DNA of 64,000 nucleotides from Amorphus sp040750475 (GTDB lineage: Bacteria > Pseudomonadota > Alphaproteobacteria > Rhizobiales > Amorphaceae): the NCBI RefSeq assembly GCF_040750475.1, contig NZ_JABJVY010000013.1, positions 1 through 64,000 of the forward strand. The letters run 5' to 3'. Within the stretch, counting starts at the first letter, position 1. Each line of letters begins with the position of its first letter. A model generated the notes under the pieces. That model was given only the letters and a program-made list of their open reading frames with translations. It searched no databases and was not told the DNA's origin. Shown here one piece after another: positions 35,250-44,680 of this stretch. A program made the position numbers and the translations under genes.

Positions 35250-36533
35250 ATGGCCACTCTGCTCGCCTTCGTGGCGCTCGTCGCCATCGTTCTCATCAAC
35301 GTGCCGATCGGCGTAAGCCTCGGCATCGTCGCCTGCGGCGCGATCTTCCTCACCCAGGGAACAAACGCTCTCGTGAGCGTACCGATCAGCCTTTATAGCG
35401 GCGCGACGAACTTTCCGTTGATCGCGATTCCGTTGTTCATCCTTGCCGGGGCGATCATGAACGCCTCTGGGATTTCCCAACGCCTGGTGGCGCTCGCCGT
35501 CGCGCTCGTCGGCTTCGTCCGGGGAGCATTGGCGATGGTCTCGGTGGGCACCTCGCTATTTTTTGCCGAAATCTCGGGCTCGGCTGTCGCCGATGTGGCC
35601 GCCCTGGGGTCGATCCTCATTCCGGCTATGCGACGGCGCGGCTATCCGAAGGCATTCGCGGCCGCCGTGATCTCCTCGTCGGCAACGCTCGCGATCATCA
35701 TCCCGCCGTCCATACCCATGATCCTCTACGCCGTGATGTCCGGTTCCTCGGTGGTGCAGATCTTCGTTGCGGGTATCATACCGGGTCTGCTCGGCGCTCT
35801 CGGCTTCGCGCTTCTCTCCTACGTCTTCGCCCGCCGCTATGACCTGCCGGTCGAAAGTCGCTTCGAATTCGGCGAGGTCCTCCGCACACTGAAAGAAGCC
35901 GCGTGGGCGCTCTGCCTGCCGATCATCATCCTCGGGACGATTTTCGGTGGAATCGTCACGGCGACCGAAGGCGCGGCGATCGCCGTCGTCGCCGCCCTCT
36001 TCATCGGCGTCGTCGTCTATCGCGAGTTCAATCTCGCCAATCTGCGCGAAGCGTTGATCGAGGGCGGCATCCAGACCGCGGTGGTCATGCTGCTCGTGGC
36101 GGCATCCTCGCTGATCGGGATCTGGCTGACGGAAATGCGCGCCCCCCAGGCTTTCGCCGAGGGCATCATGTCGCTGACGAGCAACAAATGGGCCGTGCTT
36201 GCGCTTCTGAACCTGGTTTTCCTGGTTCTCGGCCTATTTCTTCACTCCGCGGCCGCGGTCATCATGATCGTGCCGATCGTCATGCCGCTTGTTCACTCTG
36301 TCGGAATCGATCCCGTTCATCTCGGCATCGTGCTTGCGATCAATATCGGCATCGGCCAGCAGACACCGCCGGTCGCGAGCGTGTTGATGGCGACGTGCGC
36401 GATCGCGAAGGCGAACGTTTGGGAGGTTTCGCGGGTGAACGTCTGGTTCGTCGGCGTGCTCGCGGCGATCCTGCTGCTTTGCACCTATGTCCCAGCCGTT
36501 CCGATGTTTTTGGTGAACTCCTTCTATCGATAG
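35250..36533 (+). CDS. TRAP transporter large permease (DctM family)
   Basis: 427 aa, strongly hydrophobic throughout. It has the DctM features AIPLFILAGAIMNASGISQRLV, FFAEISGSAVADVAALGSILIPAM and a paired downstream LAINIGIGQQTPPVASVL segment, the two inverted hairpin regions of the ion-transporter superfamily. Transport is driven by a sodium or proton gradient. Completes TRAP system 1. Confidence 0.94.
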   Translation: MATLLAFVALVAIVLINVPIGVSLGIVACGAIFLTQGTNALVSVPISLYSGATNFPLIAIPLFILAGAIMNASGISQRLVALAVALVGFVRGALAMVSVGTSLFFAEISGSAVADVAALGSILIPAMRRRGYPKAFAAAVISSSATLAIIIPPSIPMILYAVMSGSSVVQIFVAGIIPGLLGALGFALLSYVFARRYDLPVESRFEFGEVLRTLKEAAWALCLPIIILGTIFGGIVTATEGAAIAVVAALFIGVVVYREFNLANLREALIEGGIQTAVVMLLVAASSLIGIWLTEMRAPQAFAEGIMSLTSNKWAVLALLNLVFLVLGLFLHSAAAVIMIVPIVMPLVHSVGIDPVHLGIVLAINIGIGQQTPPVASVLMATCAIAKANVWEVSRVNVWFVGVLAAILLLCTYVPAVPMFLVNSFYR

Positions 36534-36560
36534 GCCGAGACGTTTTCGGGAGAGCGTTTG

Positions 36561-37679
36561 ATGCAGCAACCGCCGGCCAAGGTTGGAGACGCGATTGAGA
36601 CGATCGACACGCCGGCGCTGTTGATCGATCTGCCTCGCTTTGAGGCCAATCTCGTCCGTATGGCAGCGTTCGCCGCGAAGGCGGGCGTTGCCTTGCGCCC
36701 GCATGCCAAGACGCACAAGAGTGCCGCGATTGCCCATCGGCAGGTCGAGGCGGGGGCGGTGGGCGTGTGTTGCCAGAAGGTCTCCGAAGCCGAAGCGATG
36801 GTCAGGGGGGGCATTGCCGACGTCTTCGTCTCGAACGAGATCGTAGGCCCTGCCAAGCTGGCGCGTCTCGCGTCACTTGCGACGCAGGCCACGATCTCCG
36901 TGGCGGTCGACCATCCGGCCAACGTGCAGGCGTTGTCTGAGGCGGCAGCTCGAGCGGGCGCGCAAATCGATGTGCTGGTCGAGCTCGACGTTGGGGCCCA
37001 CCGCTGTGGCGTCCGATCGGCGCAAGCCGCGGCCGATCTCGCAGGTATCGTCGATGCCGCCGGGCACCTGCGTTTAATGGGTTTGCACGCCTATTTCGGA
37101 TCAGCCCAGCACATCGAAGATTGGAGCGCCCGCCAGACGGCGATAACGGGCGCGGTCCGGTTGGTGGAGGAGACGCTGCGGGCGCTGACCGCAGCCGGGC
37201 TGAAGGCCGACGTGGTCACCGGCGCAGGAACGGGGTCGTTCCCCTTCGAGGCAGCCAGCCACGTCTACACGGAGCTGCAGGTCGGCTCGTACATCTTCAT
37301 GGACGCGAGCTATCGCCGTATTCGCGACGAGGGTGGCCGGCCGACCACCGTCTTCGATCCGTCGCTCTTTGTTCGCTCCACGGTCATGAGCACGCCAGAA
37401 CCGGGTCTTGCCATCATCGATGCGGGCCTGAAGGCGCTCAGCCCCGATTCCGGTCCGCCTGAGCTCGTTGAGCCGGCGGGTGCTTCTTATCTCGGCGCCT
37501 CCGATGAGCACGGCCGCGTTGCGATACCGCCCGGAATGGAGGTTGCGCTCGGCGATTGCCTGACTCTCATTCCAGGTCATTGCGACCCGACGATCAATCT
37601 CCACGACTGGTATGTTGGCATCCGTGAGGGGCGGGTCGAAACCGTGTGGCCCGTCGACGCGCGGGGTGCGATCTTTTGA
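36561..37679 (+). CDS. D-threonine aldolase / 3-hydroxy-D-aspartate aldolase-like PLP enzyme
   Basis: 372 aa from ATG 36561 (the TTG just before is less likely). Fold-type III (alanine racemase-like) N-terminal barrel with the PLP Lys50 in RPHAKTHKS. C-terminal DSD1/D-threonine aldolase domain with the metal-binding HCDP near GHCDPTINLHDW. Members cleave D-3-hydroxy amino acids to glycine plus aldehyde, or dehydrate D-serine. Same operon as TRAP system 1 and opposite a hydantoinase; D-amino acid products of hydantoin opening would fit. Confidence 0.88.
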   Translation: MQQPPAKVGDAIETIDTPALLIDLPRFEANLVRMAAFAAKAGVALRPHAKTHKSAAIAHRQVEAGAVGVCCQKVSEAEAMVRGGIADVFVSNEIVGPAKLARLASLATQATISVAVDHPANVQALSEAAARAGAQIDVLVELDVGAHRCGVRSAQAAADLAGIVDAAGHLRLMGLHAYFGSAQHIEDWSARQTAITGAVRLVEETLRALTAAGLKADVVTGAGTGSFPFEAASHVYTELQVGSYIFMDASYRRIRDEGGRPTTVFDPSLFVRSTVMSTPEPGLAIIDAGLKALSPDSGPPELVEPAGASYLGASDEHGRVAIPPGMEVALGDCLTLIPGHCDPTINLHDWYVGIREGRVETVWPVDARGAIF

Positions 37680-37707
37680 TCGTGGGAAGCAGACCGGAGT
37701 TGGGGGC

Positions 37708-38478
37708 ATGGTGAAAAACGCGGGCCGCGAGGGCATGGGCCGGGCACCGGAGCCCCTTTATGCGCGTATCCAGGCCTCAATCCGCGAAGGCATCAAAGCC
37801 GGCACTTACGAGCCGGGCGACAAGCTCCCGTCCGAGATGGAGCTCGCCCGCCGGTTCGACACGACCCGCTCGACCGTCGTCAAGGCGCTCCAACAACTGA
37901 CGTTCGATGGCACCATCGTAAAGGAGGCGGGACGCGGCAGCTTCGTGGCTCCGCGGGTCTTGAAGGTGCGTCAGGAGCCCTCCCGCATCCGCTCCTTCGA
38001 AGAGCAGGTCGAGGAGCTCGGTGCTTCCGTCGAACATCGGCTTGTCAGTTTCACTCGGATTCCGGCACCAAAAGACATTGCGGCGCAGCTTGGACTCGAC
38101 GAAGGCACGGAGATTTACAATCTCGTGCGCCTTCGTCTGGTGCAGGACGTGCCGGCGGTGCTCGAAAATCGGTATATGCCGCTCGACGTCGGCGCTCGCA
38201 TGAGCGTCGACGCGATCTCCAGCCAGTCGATGTACGCAATTCTTGCCACCGAGGTCGGCCGTCCAGTCGCGCGGATCGATGGCGTCATCCGGGCTGCAGG
38301 CGCTGTGGAAGCGAGCGCGCGCCATCTGGCCATTCCCGCCGGGACGCCGATTCTCGTCCGGGAGTATGTCCTGCGAGACGCCGCGGGCCAGGCCCTGGTT
38401 TGCGGCACCGCCACATTCCGCGAGCAGTTCCAGATCTCTTACTCGGTCGAGGAGGACGAGCCCGGCGCGGTTCGATAG
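37708..38478 (+). CDS. GntR-family regulator (UTRA subfamily)
   Basis: 256 aa from ATG 37708. Winged helix: LYARIQASIREGIKAGTYEPGDKLPSEMELARRFDTTRSTVVKALQQLTFDGTIVKEAGRGSFVA. UTRA domain from about residue 85 with EGTEIYNLVRLRLVQDVPAVLENRYMP. Last gene after the TRAP/aldolase set, so it probably controls both that operon and the divergent hydantoinase operon through palindromes at 33322-33419. Confidence 0.9.
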   Translation: MVKNAGREGMGRAPEPLYARIQASIREGIKAGTYEPGDKLPSEMELARRFDTTRSTVVKALQQLTFDGTIVKEAGRGSFVAPRVLKVRQEPSRIRSFEEQVEELGASVEHRLVSFTRIPAPKDIAAQLGLDEGTEIYNLVRLRLVQDVPAVLENRYMPLDVGARMSVDAISSQSMYAILATEVGRPVARIDGVIRAAGAVEASARHLAIPAGTPILVREYVLRDAAGQALVCGTATFREQFQISYSVEEDEPGAVR

Positions 38479-38492
38479 TCGACGGCCTCCTT

Positions 38493-38562
38493 GAGTCATT
38501 TCCGCTCAGATGGAACCATCTGTGCGCCCAGAAATGGCACCAGATTCAATAGGTTGAGGAAA
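38493..38562 (+). repeat. Palindromic intergenic repeat (relative of the 10877 element)
   Basis: Outer CATTTC (38497-38502) pairs with GAAATG (38531-38536), and inner CAGATGG (38507-38513) pairs perfectly with CCATCTG (38516-38522) across AA. A trailing CAGATTCAATAGGTTGAG matches the usual tail of this Rhizobiales repeat type. It lies between two converging genes and may also act as their terminator. Confidence 0.55.
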
Positions 38563-38597
38563 TCCTTCCCATTTAAGTTGGTTCAAGTTGAATGGGA

Positions 38598-39140
38598 CTA
38601 GACACCTATGGGAAGTTTGGAGCGCATCATCTCCTTGCGGTCGAACGTGTCACCGTCGGCCACAAAAGTACCATCACCAATGGCATGCAGCATGCGCTTC
38701 TCTTTGCGCTTGTCGTCGCAATAGGCCGCTACGCCCTCAAGCACGATGATGCTGTGCCGGTCGACAATATCTGTGACACGGCATTCTATATTCGCGAGAC
38801 ATTCTTTGATCAGTGGCGCGCGTACGTGCTTTCCAGGTTCGGCAGTGAGCGCGAATTTCTGGAACTTGTCGGTGTCTTGCCCGGAGCATGTTCCAATTCC
38901 GACGACGATGTCGAGCATGTCGATGGTCGGCACTGAAATGACGCATTCTCTCGAGGATTCGAGAGCGGCGTAGGAGTGGTTCCAGGGGCCTGTCGTGATG
39001 GCGAATTCCGCCGAAAACCCTAGGACCATTGTCCATGTGATGGTCATGACATTGTTTTTGGTGCCATCGTTTGTGGTCACCAGCACAACAGGTCCGGGCT
39101 CGATCAGGGTGAATGCTCTTTCGAGCGGAAGGTGATGCAT
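38598..39140 (-). CDS. Flavin reductase family protein (DIM6/NTAB type)
   Basis: 180 aa from ATG 39140, with AAGGA eight bases ahead. LPLERAFTLIEPGPVVLVTTNDGTKNNVMTITWTMVLGFS is the FMN-binding start of this flavoredoxin-like group, followed by NHSYAALESSRECVISVP. These proteins bind FMN and act as reductases or electron carriers. It stands alone between the GntR gene and the siderophore cluster, pointing left. Iron-siderophore reduction by such a protein is possible but unproven. Confidence 0.85.
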   Translation of the reverse strand: MHHLPLERAFTLIEPGPVVLVTTNDGTKNNVMTITWTMVLGFSAEFAITTGPWNHSYAALESSRECVISVPTIDMLDIVVGIGTCSGQDTDKFQKFALTAEPGKHVRAPLIKECLANIECRVTDIVDRHSIIVLEGVAAYCDDKRKEKRMLHAIGDGTFVADGDTFDRKEMMRSKLPIGV

Positions 39141-39476
39141 GTCGCGATCCTTCAAGACACAAGATGCTCTCGGGCTCAGAAGGCACTCCGAACCTACTTC
39201 GCTGGAGAAGCAAGCATGATCTTCAGATACATCATCCTTTACGGCGACAACGCCGCTGGCGTAAGCCAACCGGCGCGAAAGCGTAGTCTGTATCTCCTCT
39301 AACTTATTGATGTTGATGGAGAAACGTCGCTTCGCTACAAACGCCAGCGACAAAAGTGCGGTCGCGTTCGAAACCGGAGTGGCGGTCGGATCGTCCGCCG
39401 CGGGCCGGTCATGTTCAGCGCTCCTCGGAAAACTCGGCGGTCGGCTCGTGTCGATGCACCGCCAGATGGACCTCAA
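39141..39476. other. Divergent intergenic region before the FecI-like gene
   Basis: About 330 bp between the leftward flavin reductase and the rightward sigma factor. No gene is recognised, and no Fur or Irr box could be identified by eye. It must hold the promoters of both. Confidence 0.4.
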
Positions 39477-39992
39477 ATGTCGCGTCTTCTCACCGACGTC
39501 TATCTCAGTCAGCGCAATCAACTGACGGGACGCGTCATGAGGATCGTTCGCGATCGCCAGACGGCGGAGGACCTTGCACAGGAAGCCTATCTGCGGGCTT
39601 GTCACGCGCTCGAAGCGGGTCCGATCGAGCATCTCGAAGCTTTTTTGCACCAGACGGCTCGCAATCTCGCGCTCGACTATCTGCGCCGCACCCGGAGCCG
39701 GGCCCGCTTCGAAGTGGTGGACGCCGACGATCGGCTGACCTCTTCGGTGGCTGCCGATACGCCCGATCCGGAGGCTGTCGCGATCGATCGCGAGAGGTTG
39801 CGCCTGTTTCAGGACGAGCTGGCGCGGCTTCCCGAGCGTGCTCAGAACGTGCTTGTGCTCAGCCGCCTGGAAGGATGGACCAACGCCCACATTGCGGAGG
39901 TGCTCGGCGTGTCGCAACGCACCGTGTTCAACGACCTGAAGCTCGCCATGACCCATTGTCGCGAGGCGATGCAGCGACGCGACCGAGATTGA
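39477..39992 (+). CDS. FecI-like ECF sigma factor
   Basis: 171 aa from ATG 39477 (an in-frame ATG at 39411 is possible). Region 2 LTDVYLSQRNQLTGRVMRIVRDRQTAEDLAQEAYLRA and region 4 LPERAQNVLVLSRLEGWTNAHIAEVLGVSQRTVFNDLKLAM are typical of the FecI/iron-starvation group. Directs transcription of the receptor operon when released by the FecR-like protein encoded next. Gap of about 90 bp to that gene. Confidence 0.93.
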   Translation: MSRLLTDVYLSQRNQLTGRVMRIVRDRQTAEDLAQEAYLRACHALEAGPIEHLEAFLHQTARNLALDYLRRTRSRARFEVVDADDRLTSSVAADTPDPEAVAIDRERLRLFQDELARLPERAQNVLVLSRLEGWTNAHIAEVLGVSQRTVFNDLKLAMTHCREAMQRRDRD

Positions 39993-40083
39993 CCATTCGG
40001 TGTCACAGCCCGCCAAACGCCGTTTGCCGAAACCAGTCCAAAGAACGTCTAATGAATAGGATCCATTCTGTGGGACGGCCAAG

Positions 40084-41100
40084 GTGAACGGCGGGACTGA
40101 CGATCACGACGGGAACGGTGTGCCGGCGGAGGAGGATCCGATCGCCGAGGAGGCGTTCGGCTGGTTCGTTCGTGTGAAGGACAACCCGAGCGATATCGCC
40201 GTCCAGGAGGCGTTCCGGGCCTGGCTTTCTCAAGATCCGCGCCACGAAGAGGAATATCGACAGCTTCAGCGGATTTGGGGGGCACCGGAGTTCGAGGCGG
40301 CGGTTCGAACACTGCCGGTTGCGCGCGAAAGGCGGGAAGACGCGACGGCGCCGGCACCGCCTGCGCGGTCATGGCGGTCGCGCCGGGCATTGCCGATCGC
40401 CGCCATGGCTGCGGCGATCCTCGTGTGCCTCGTCGGCGCGTGGAGCCTTCCGGGTATGCTGCTTTATTGGCGTGCCGATTTCGTGACCGACGTTGGCGAC
40501 CGGCAGGCCGTTTCGCTTCCCGATGGCTCGACAATGGTGCTGGATACCGCGTCCGCGGCGGCAATCGATTTCGCCGAAGGTCGCCGTAGCGTGCGCCTTC
40601 TCTCCGGAGAGGCCTTTTTCGATGTCCGCCACGACACCGAGCATCCCTTCCGCGTCGCCGGCAAATTCTCAGAAGTGACGGTGACCGGGACCGCGTTTTC
40701 GGTGCGGCTCGAGGCCGACGACGATCGCATCGTCTTGGAAAGCGGACACGTCGAGGTCGCCCGTCTCGATGATCGGGCCGACCGGGTCGATCTCGATCCC
40801 GGCGAGATGATCCTCGCCCGGGCCGGAGCGCTCTCCGATCCCGTCGAGGCCGACCCGACACGGCTTCTCGCCTGGCGAGACGGCCGCGTCGTGTTCGAAA
40901 ATCGTCGTTTCGCCGACGTGGTTCGGGAGCTCGACCGCTATCTCGACGGTCGGATCATCGTCGCCGACCAACGCGCTGATCAGCTCACGATCACCGGCAA
41001 CTATCGGCTCGACGATATCGACGGCGCCGTCCGCAGCCTGGCCGATGCTGCGGGGCTGAGCATCAACCGTCTTCCGGGCGGAATCATAATCCTTCTTTGA
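40084..41100 (+). CDS. FecR-like transmembrane anti-sigma factor
   Basis: 338 aa with a GTG start. DUF4880-type N-terminus (EEAFGWFVRVKDNPSDIAVQEAFRAWLSQDPRHEEEYRQL), one membrane segment at about 105-125 (LPIAAMAAAILVCLVGAWSL), then the FecR domain (GDRQAVSLPDGSTMVLDTASA ... LLSGEAFFDVRHD ... VTGTAFSVR) and a C-terminal STN-like region. Senses the loaded receptor in the periplasm and controls the FecI-like sigma factor in the cytoplasm. Confidence 0.93.
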   Translation: MNGGTDDHDGNGVPAEEDPIAEEAFGWFVRVKDNPSDIAVQEAFRAWLSQDPRHEEEYRQLQRIWGAPEFEAAVRTLPVARERREDATAPAPPARSWRSRRALPIAAMAAAILVCLVGAWSLPGMLLYWRADFVTDVGDRQAVSLPDGSTMVLDTASAAAIDFAEGRRSVRLLSGEAFFDVRHDTEHPFRVAGKFSEVTVTGTAFSVRLEADDDRIVLESGHVEVARLDDRADRVDLDPGEMILARAGALSDPVEADPTRLLAWRDGRVVFENRRFADVVRELDRYLDGRIIVADQRADQLTITGNYRLDDIDGAVRSLADAAGLSINRLPGGIIILL

Positions 41101-41212
41101 TTGGTCCACTTTTTTTGCCGGATCTCGCTTCCCCGTCCGTCAGGGGAGATGGAGCCCGTCGCGTCCTGCGCGCGTCGGGTGAAAGAGGCGTCAAAAAAAG
41201 GGGCATTGGCAT

Positions 41213-43714
41213 ATGGGACGAGCGGCGGGGTACGGCGCGCAGAGAGGGCCGCGACGACAGGGACGTTTCGTCGGCAAGCGATGGGGCGGGCTGATGGCGA
41301 CGACTGTGGTTCTCGGCGCCATGGCAGGGCCGCTGGCGGGAGGGGCGTTCGCCCAAGCGACAAGACCGGTTGCGGTGTCCGAGGCGGTCACCTTCGCCAT
41401 TCCCTCCCAGCCGCTCTCCGGCGCGATCGATGCCTTCATCCGCGCGACCGGCTGGCAGATCAGCTATTCGTCCGAGCTTGTGCGCGGAAAGCGGTCGAAT
41501 TCGGTTGAGGGAAGGCTCTCTCCCGAGGCAGCGCTGCGCGCACTCATTGTCGGCACCGGCTTGGAGATGAGGGTCGGCGGTGCCGGATCGGCGGCGCTGG
41601 TCGATCCCGGTACGCGTGCCGTCGACACCGTGACACAGGCGGACGGCTCGATTCAGCTTTCCAGGATCGACGTCACCGGACGCGTTCGCAGTGGCTGGGA
41701 GCCGGTTGAGGGGTTCGTCGCTGAAGAGAGCCTCGCGGCGACCAAGACCGATACGCCGATCCTAGAGACGCCGCAGTCGGTCTATGTGGTCGGCCGCGAG
41801 CAGATGGACGTCCAGGATGCGGAGACCGTTCCCCAGGCATTGCGCTACACGCCTGGTATTCTGACCGAACGCAATGGCGCGGACGAGCGGACCGACTTCA
41901 TCTATTCGCGCGGGTTCGAGATCGACGAATATCTCGACGGAACCAGGATCGTGCCGGGCGTGTGGACGACGCCGAAGGTCGAAGCCTTCGGCCTTGAGCG
42001 CATCGACGTGATGAAGGGGCCGGCATCTGTTCTGTACGGCCAGGGCTCGCCGGGCGGCGTTGCGAGCCTCATTTCCAAGCGCCCGACGGCGGAGCCTTAT
42101 CGTGAGGTGTCGGTCGAGGCGGGCAACTATGAAAGCTTCCGGGGCACCATCGATCTCTCCGGTCCGCTCGACGCCGACGGACGCCTCCTCTACCGGCTCA
42201 CGGGTCTCGTCCGCGATGCGGACACCCAAGTCGATGGCGTGGAAGAACAGCGCTACTTCGTCGCTCCGGCGTTGACCTGGCGCCCGACCGAAGACACCAC
42301 CCTCGACATTCTGACCCAGTATATGCGCGATCCGGACGTCGGGCTCTACTACAAGCTCCCCGCCGTTGGCACGCTCCTGCCCAATCCCAATGGCCGGATC
42401 CCCACCAGCTTCCGCTCGGGCGATCCAAGTTTCGACCGGCAGGAGCGAACCCAGTATTCGGCCGGCTACAATTTCGAGCATCGTTTCTCCGATGCCCTCA
42501 AATTCCGCCAGAACGGACGGTTTACGCGGGTCGAAGGCGACTACGCCATTCTCGTGGTCGGCAATCTGCAGGCCGACCAGCACACGATCGACCGCTCCGC
42601 CTATACCGCGGTTGAATCGACCAACACATTTTCCGTCGATACCAACCTTCAGGGCAAACTATCGACCGGCCCGTTCGAGCACACGATCCTTGGCGGTGTC
42701 GACTACCAGCTCTTGAACAGCGACCGCGTCGATGGTTTCGGCAGCGCGCCGCCGATCGACTATCTCAACCCGATCTACAATCAGACGATACCGGCGACAG
42801 TCGCGTTTCTGGACAACAATCAGAAGAACGAGCAGATCGGTATCTATCTGCAGGATCAGATCGATTTCGGCAATTTGTCCTTGGTCGTCGGCGGTCGTCA
42901 CGATTGGGCATGGTCCGATACGCTCGATTATCTCTACGGCAGCGAGACGAAGCAGGACGACGCAGCCTTTACCGGCCGGGCAGGGCTGATCTACACTTTC
43001 GACAGCGGCATCGCGCCCTATGTCAGCTACTCGGAATCCTTCGAACCCGAGGTTGGGACGACCTTCGACGGGACGCCGTTCGACCCGACCACGGGTCAAC
43101 AGTACGAGGCAGGTCTCAAATATCAGCGCCCCGGTACGAACAGCTTCTTCGGGGCCTCGCTCTACGAGATCCATCAGCAGAACGTTCCGACAGCAGATCC
43201 CGATCCCGCGCACCTGGCGATTGACCCATTTGCCCAGGTCCAAAGCGGCGAGGTGGTGTCGCGCGGCGTCGAGTTGGAAGCCAATGTCGAGCTGACCGAC
43301 GGGCTGCATCTGATCGCGACCTACGCCTATCTCGATGCCGAAATCACCAAATCGAACGACGGTCTGGAAGGGTTCGCCCCGGTCTATCAGCCGAAGAACA
43401 TGGCCTCGGCCTGGCTCGACTATCAATTCGCATCCGGCCCGCTCGATGGCCTCGGCGTTGGAGTGGGCGTTCGCTATGTGGGCGAGAGCTATGGCGACGC
43501 GGCCAACACGTTGGTGGTGCCGGCTTACACGCTGCTCGACGCGTCGCTGCGCTACGACGTTGGCGCGAAGGTTGCGGCGCTCGACGGCCTGGAGCTCTCC
43601 CTCAACGGAAAGAACCTGCTCGACGAGGTCTATGTCAGCGGCTGTCAGAACATCAACACCTGCTACTACGGGCAACGCCGCCTTCTGAGCGCCCGGCTCA
43701 GCTATCGCTGGTAG
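41213..43714 (+). CDS. TonB-dependent siderophore receptor (FhuA/FpvA-like transducer)
   Basis: 833 aa. Signal peptide ending GGAFA at about 47. STN (secretin/TonB N-terminal) signalling domain at about 57-110 (FAIPSQPLSGAIDAFIRATGWQISY), the extension that contacts FecR. Plug domain with ETPQSVYVVGREQM, LERIDVMKGPASVLYGQGSPGG. Then a beta-barrel ending in LLSARLSYRW with the terminal aromatic. Outer-membrane uptake of a ferric hydroxamate-type siderophore, judged by the Fhu-type genes that follow. Confidence 0.95.
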   Translation: MGRAAGYGAQRGPRRQGRFVGKRWGGLMATTVVLGAMAGPLAGGAFAQATRPVAVSEAVTFAIPSQPLSGAIDAFIRATGWQISYSSELVRGKRSNSVEGRLSPEAALRALIVGTGLEMRVGGAGSAALVDPGTRAVDTVTQADGSIQLSRIDVTGRVRSGWEPVEGFVAEESLAATKTDTPILETPQSVYVVGREQMDVQDAETVPQALRYTPGILTERNGADERTDFIYSRGFEIDEYLDGTRIVPGVWTTPKVEAFGLERIDVMKGPASVLYGQGSPGGVASLISKRPTAEPYREVSVEAGNYESFRGTIDLSGPLDADGRLLYRLTGLVRDADTQVDGVEEQRYFVAPALTWRPTEDTTLDILTQYMRDPDVGLYYKLPAVGTLLPNPNGRIPTSFRSGDPSFDRQERTQYSAGYNFEHRFSDALKFRQNGRFTRVEGDYAILVVGNLQADQHTIDRSAYTAVESTNTFSVDTNLQGKLSTGPFEHTILGGVDYQLLNSDRVDGFGSAPPIDYLNPIYNQTIPATVAFLDNNQKNEQIGIYLQDQIDFGNLSLVVGGRHDWAWSDTLDYLYGSETKQDDAAFTGRAGLIYTFDSGIAPYVSYSESFEPEVGTTFDGTPFDPTTGQQYEAGLKYQRPGTNSFFGASLYEIHQQNVPTADPDPAHLAIDPFAQVQSGEVVSRGVELEANVELTDGLHLIATYAYLDAEITKSNDGLEGFAPVYQPKNMASAWLDYQFASGPLDGLGVGVGVRYVGESYGDAANTLVVPAYTLLDASLRYDVGAKVAALDGLELSLNGKNLLDEVYVSGCQNINTCYYGQRRLLSARLSYRW

Positions 43715-43729
43715 GCGAAAGGCGGCGCC

Positions 43730-44680
43730 ATGGGGCTCGTTGCTCGGCGGACATTTCTGGCTGGCGTCGCCTGTGCTCTGGCGCAGCCGGCTCTCGGTCG
43801 TCCCTCCGCCGAAACGAGCCGAAGGATTGCCGCCATCGGCTATGAGGCCGCCCAGTCGCTGATGACCTTGGGGCTGACACCGGTGGCCGCGACCAATCCC
43901 GAAGGCTATGCCGAATGGGGCGGCTATCCGGTGCTGTCGGCAACGGTGACGGACGTCGGTCTACGGACCGAGCCGAATCTGGAGCTCCTTCAGGCCCTGG
44001 CGCCGGATTTGATCTTGGTTGCCGACGGCGATCTCTGGAACCAGGATGTCCTCGCGCGCATCGCGCCCACGTTGACGGTGCGGATCTTCTCAAATGAGAA
44101 GTCGGCGCTTGCCGCTGCGGATCAGGGATTGATCGAGCTTGGCACCAGGCTCGGGCGAGGGGCAACGGCCCGCGCGGTGGTCGCCGCCCGCTCGAGAGCA
44201 ATGCACGCGCTGGCGAAGGCGGACGTCGATCGGCGTCCGACCTTCCTCGTGACGTTTATCGACGGGCTTCATCTCTACGTCTACGGCGATCGCAGCCTGT
44301 TCGGAGAGGTCTGGACCGGCTGCGGCTTCGCGAATGCCTGGACCCGTCCGACCAACTCCTGGGGCTTCGCTATCGTCGGGATCCAGGATCTCGCCGACGT
44401 GCCGGATGCGTGGCTTCTCCATATCGGGCGTTTCGGAGGTCCGCTGAAGCGGGCCCTGGCGCAAGATCCCGTGTGGGCCGCGCTCGGGTTTTCCGATCCG
44501 GGGCGCGTGGTCGAGATCCCTCCAGTGTTGCCGTTCGGAGGTGCTCCTTCGGCGCACCGATTTGCGGACCTGCTGCTGCAATTTTTCGACGGCCCTCTCG
44601 GCCAGGAGAATGGCTCCACCCGTCGCGGCTCTCTTGATATCTCTTTGCCGTTTCGAGCTCCATGGCCGATAGATTTATAA
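43730..44680 (+). CDS. Iron-siderophore ABC substrate-binding protein (FhuD-like)
   Basis: 316 aa. Short Tat-like signal (ARRTFLAGVACALAQPALG). RRIAAIGYEAAQSLMTLGLTPVA and a LLQALAPDLILVADG segment mark a Peripla_BP_2 protein; the long central helix and TRPTNSWGFAIVGIQDLADVP fit FhuD. Binds the ferric siderophore in the periplasm for the FhuB-like permease. Its 3' end overlaps the FhuF gene by 19 bp. Confidence 0.88.
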   Translation: MGLVARRTFLAGVACALAQPALGRPSAETSRRIAAIGYEAAQSLMTLGLTPVAATNPEGYAEWGGYPVLSATVTDVGLRTEPNLELLQALAPDLILVADGDLWNQDVLARIAPTLTVRIFSNEKSALAAADQGLIELGTRLGRGATARAVVAARSRAMHALAKADVDRRPTFLVTFIDGLHLYVYGDRSLFGEVWTGCGFANAWTRPTNSWGFAIVGIQDLADVPDAWLLHIGRFGGPLKRALAQDPVWAALGFSDPGRVVEIPPVLPFGGAPSAHRFADLLLQFFDGPLGQENGSTRRGSLDISLPFRAPWPIDL

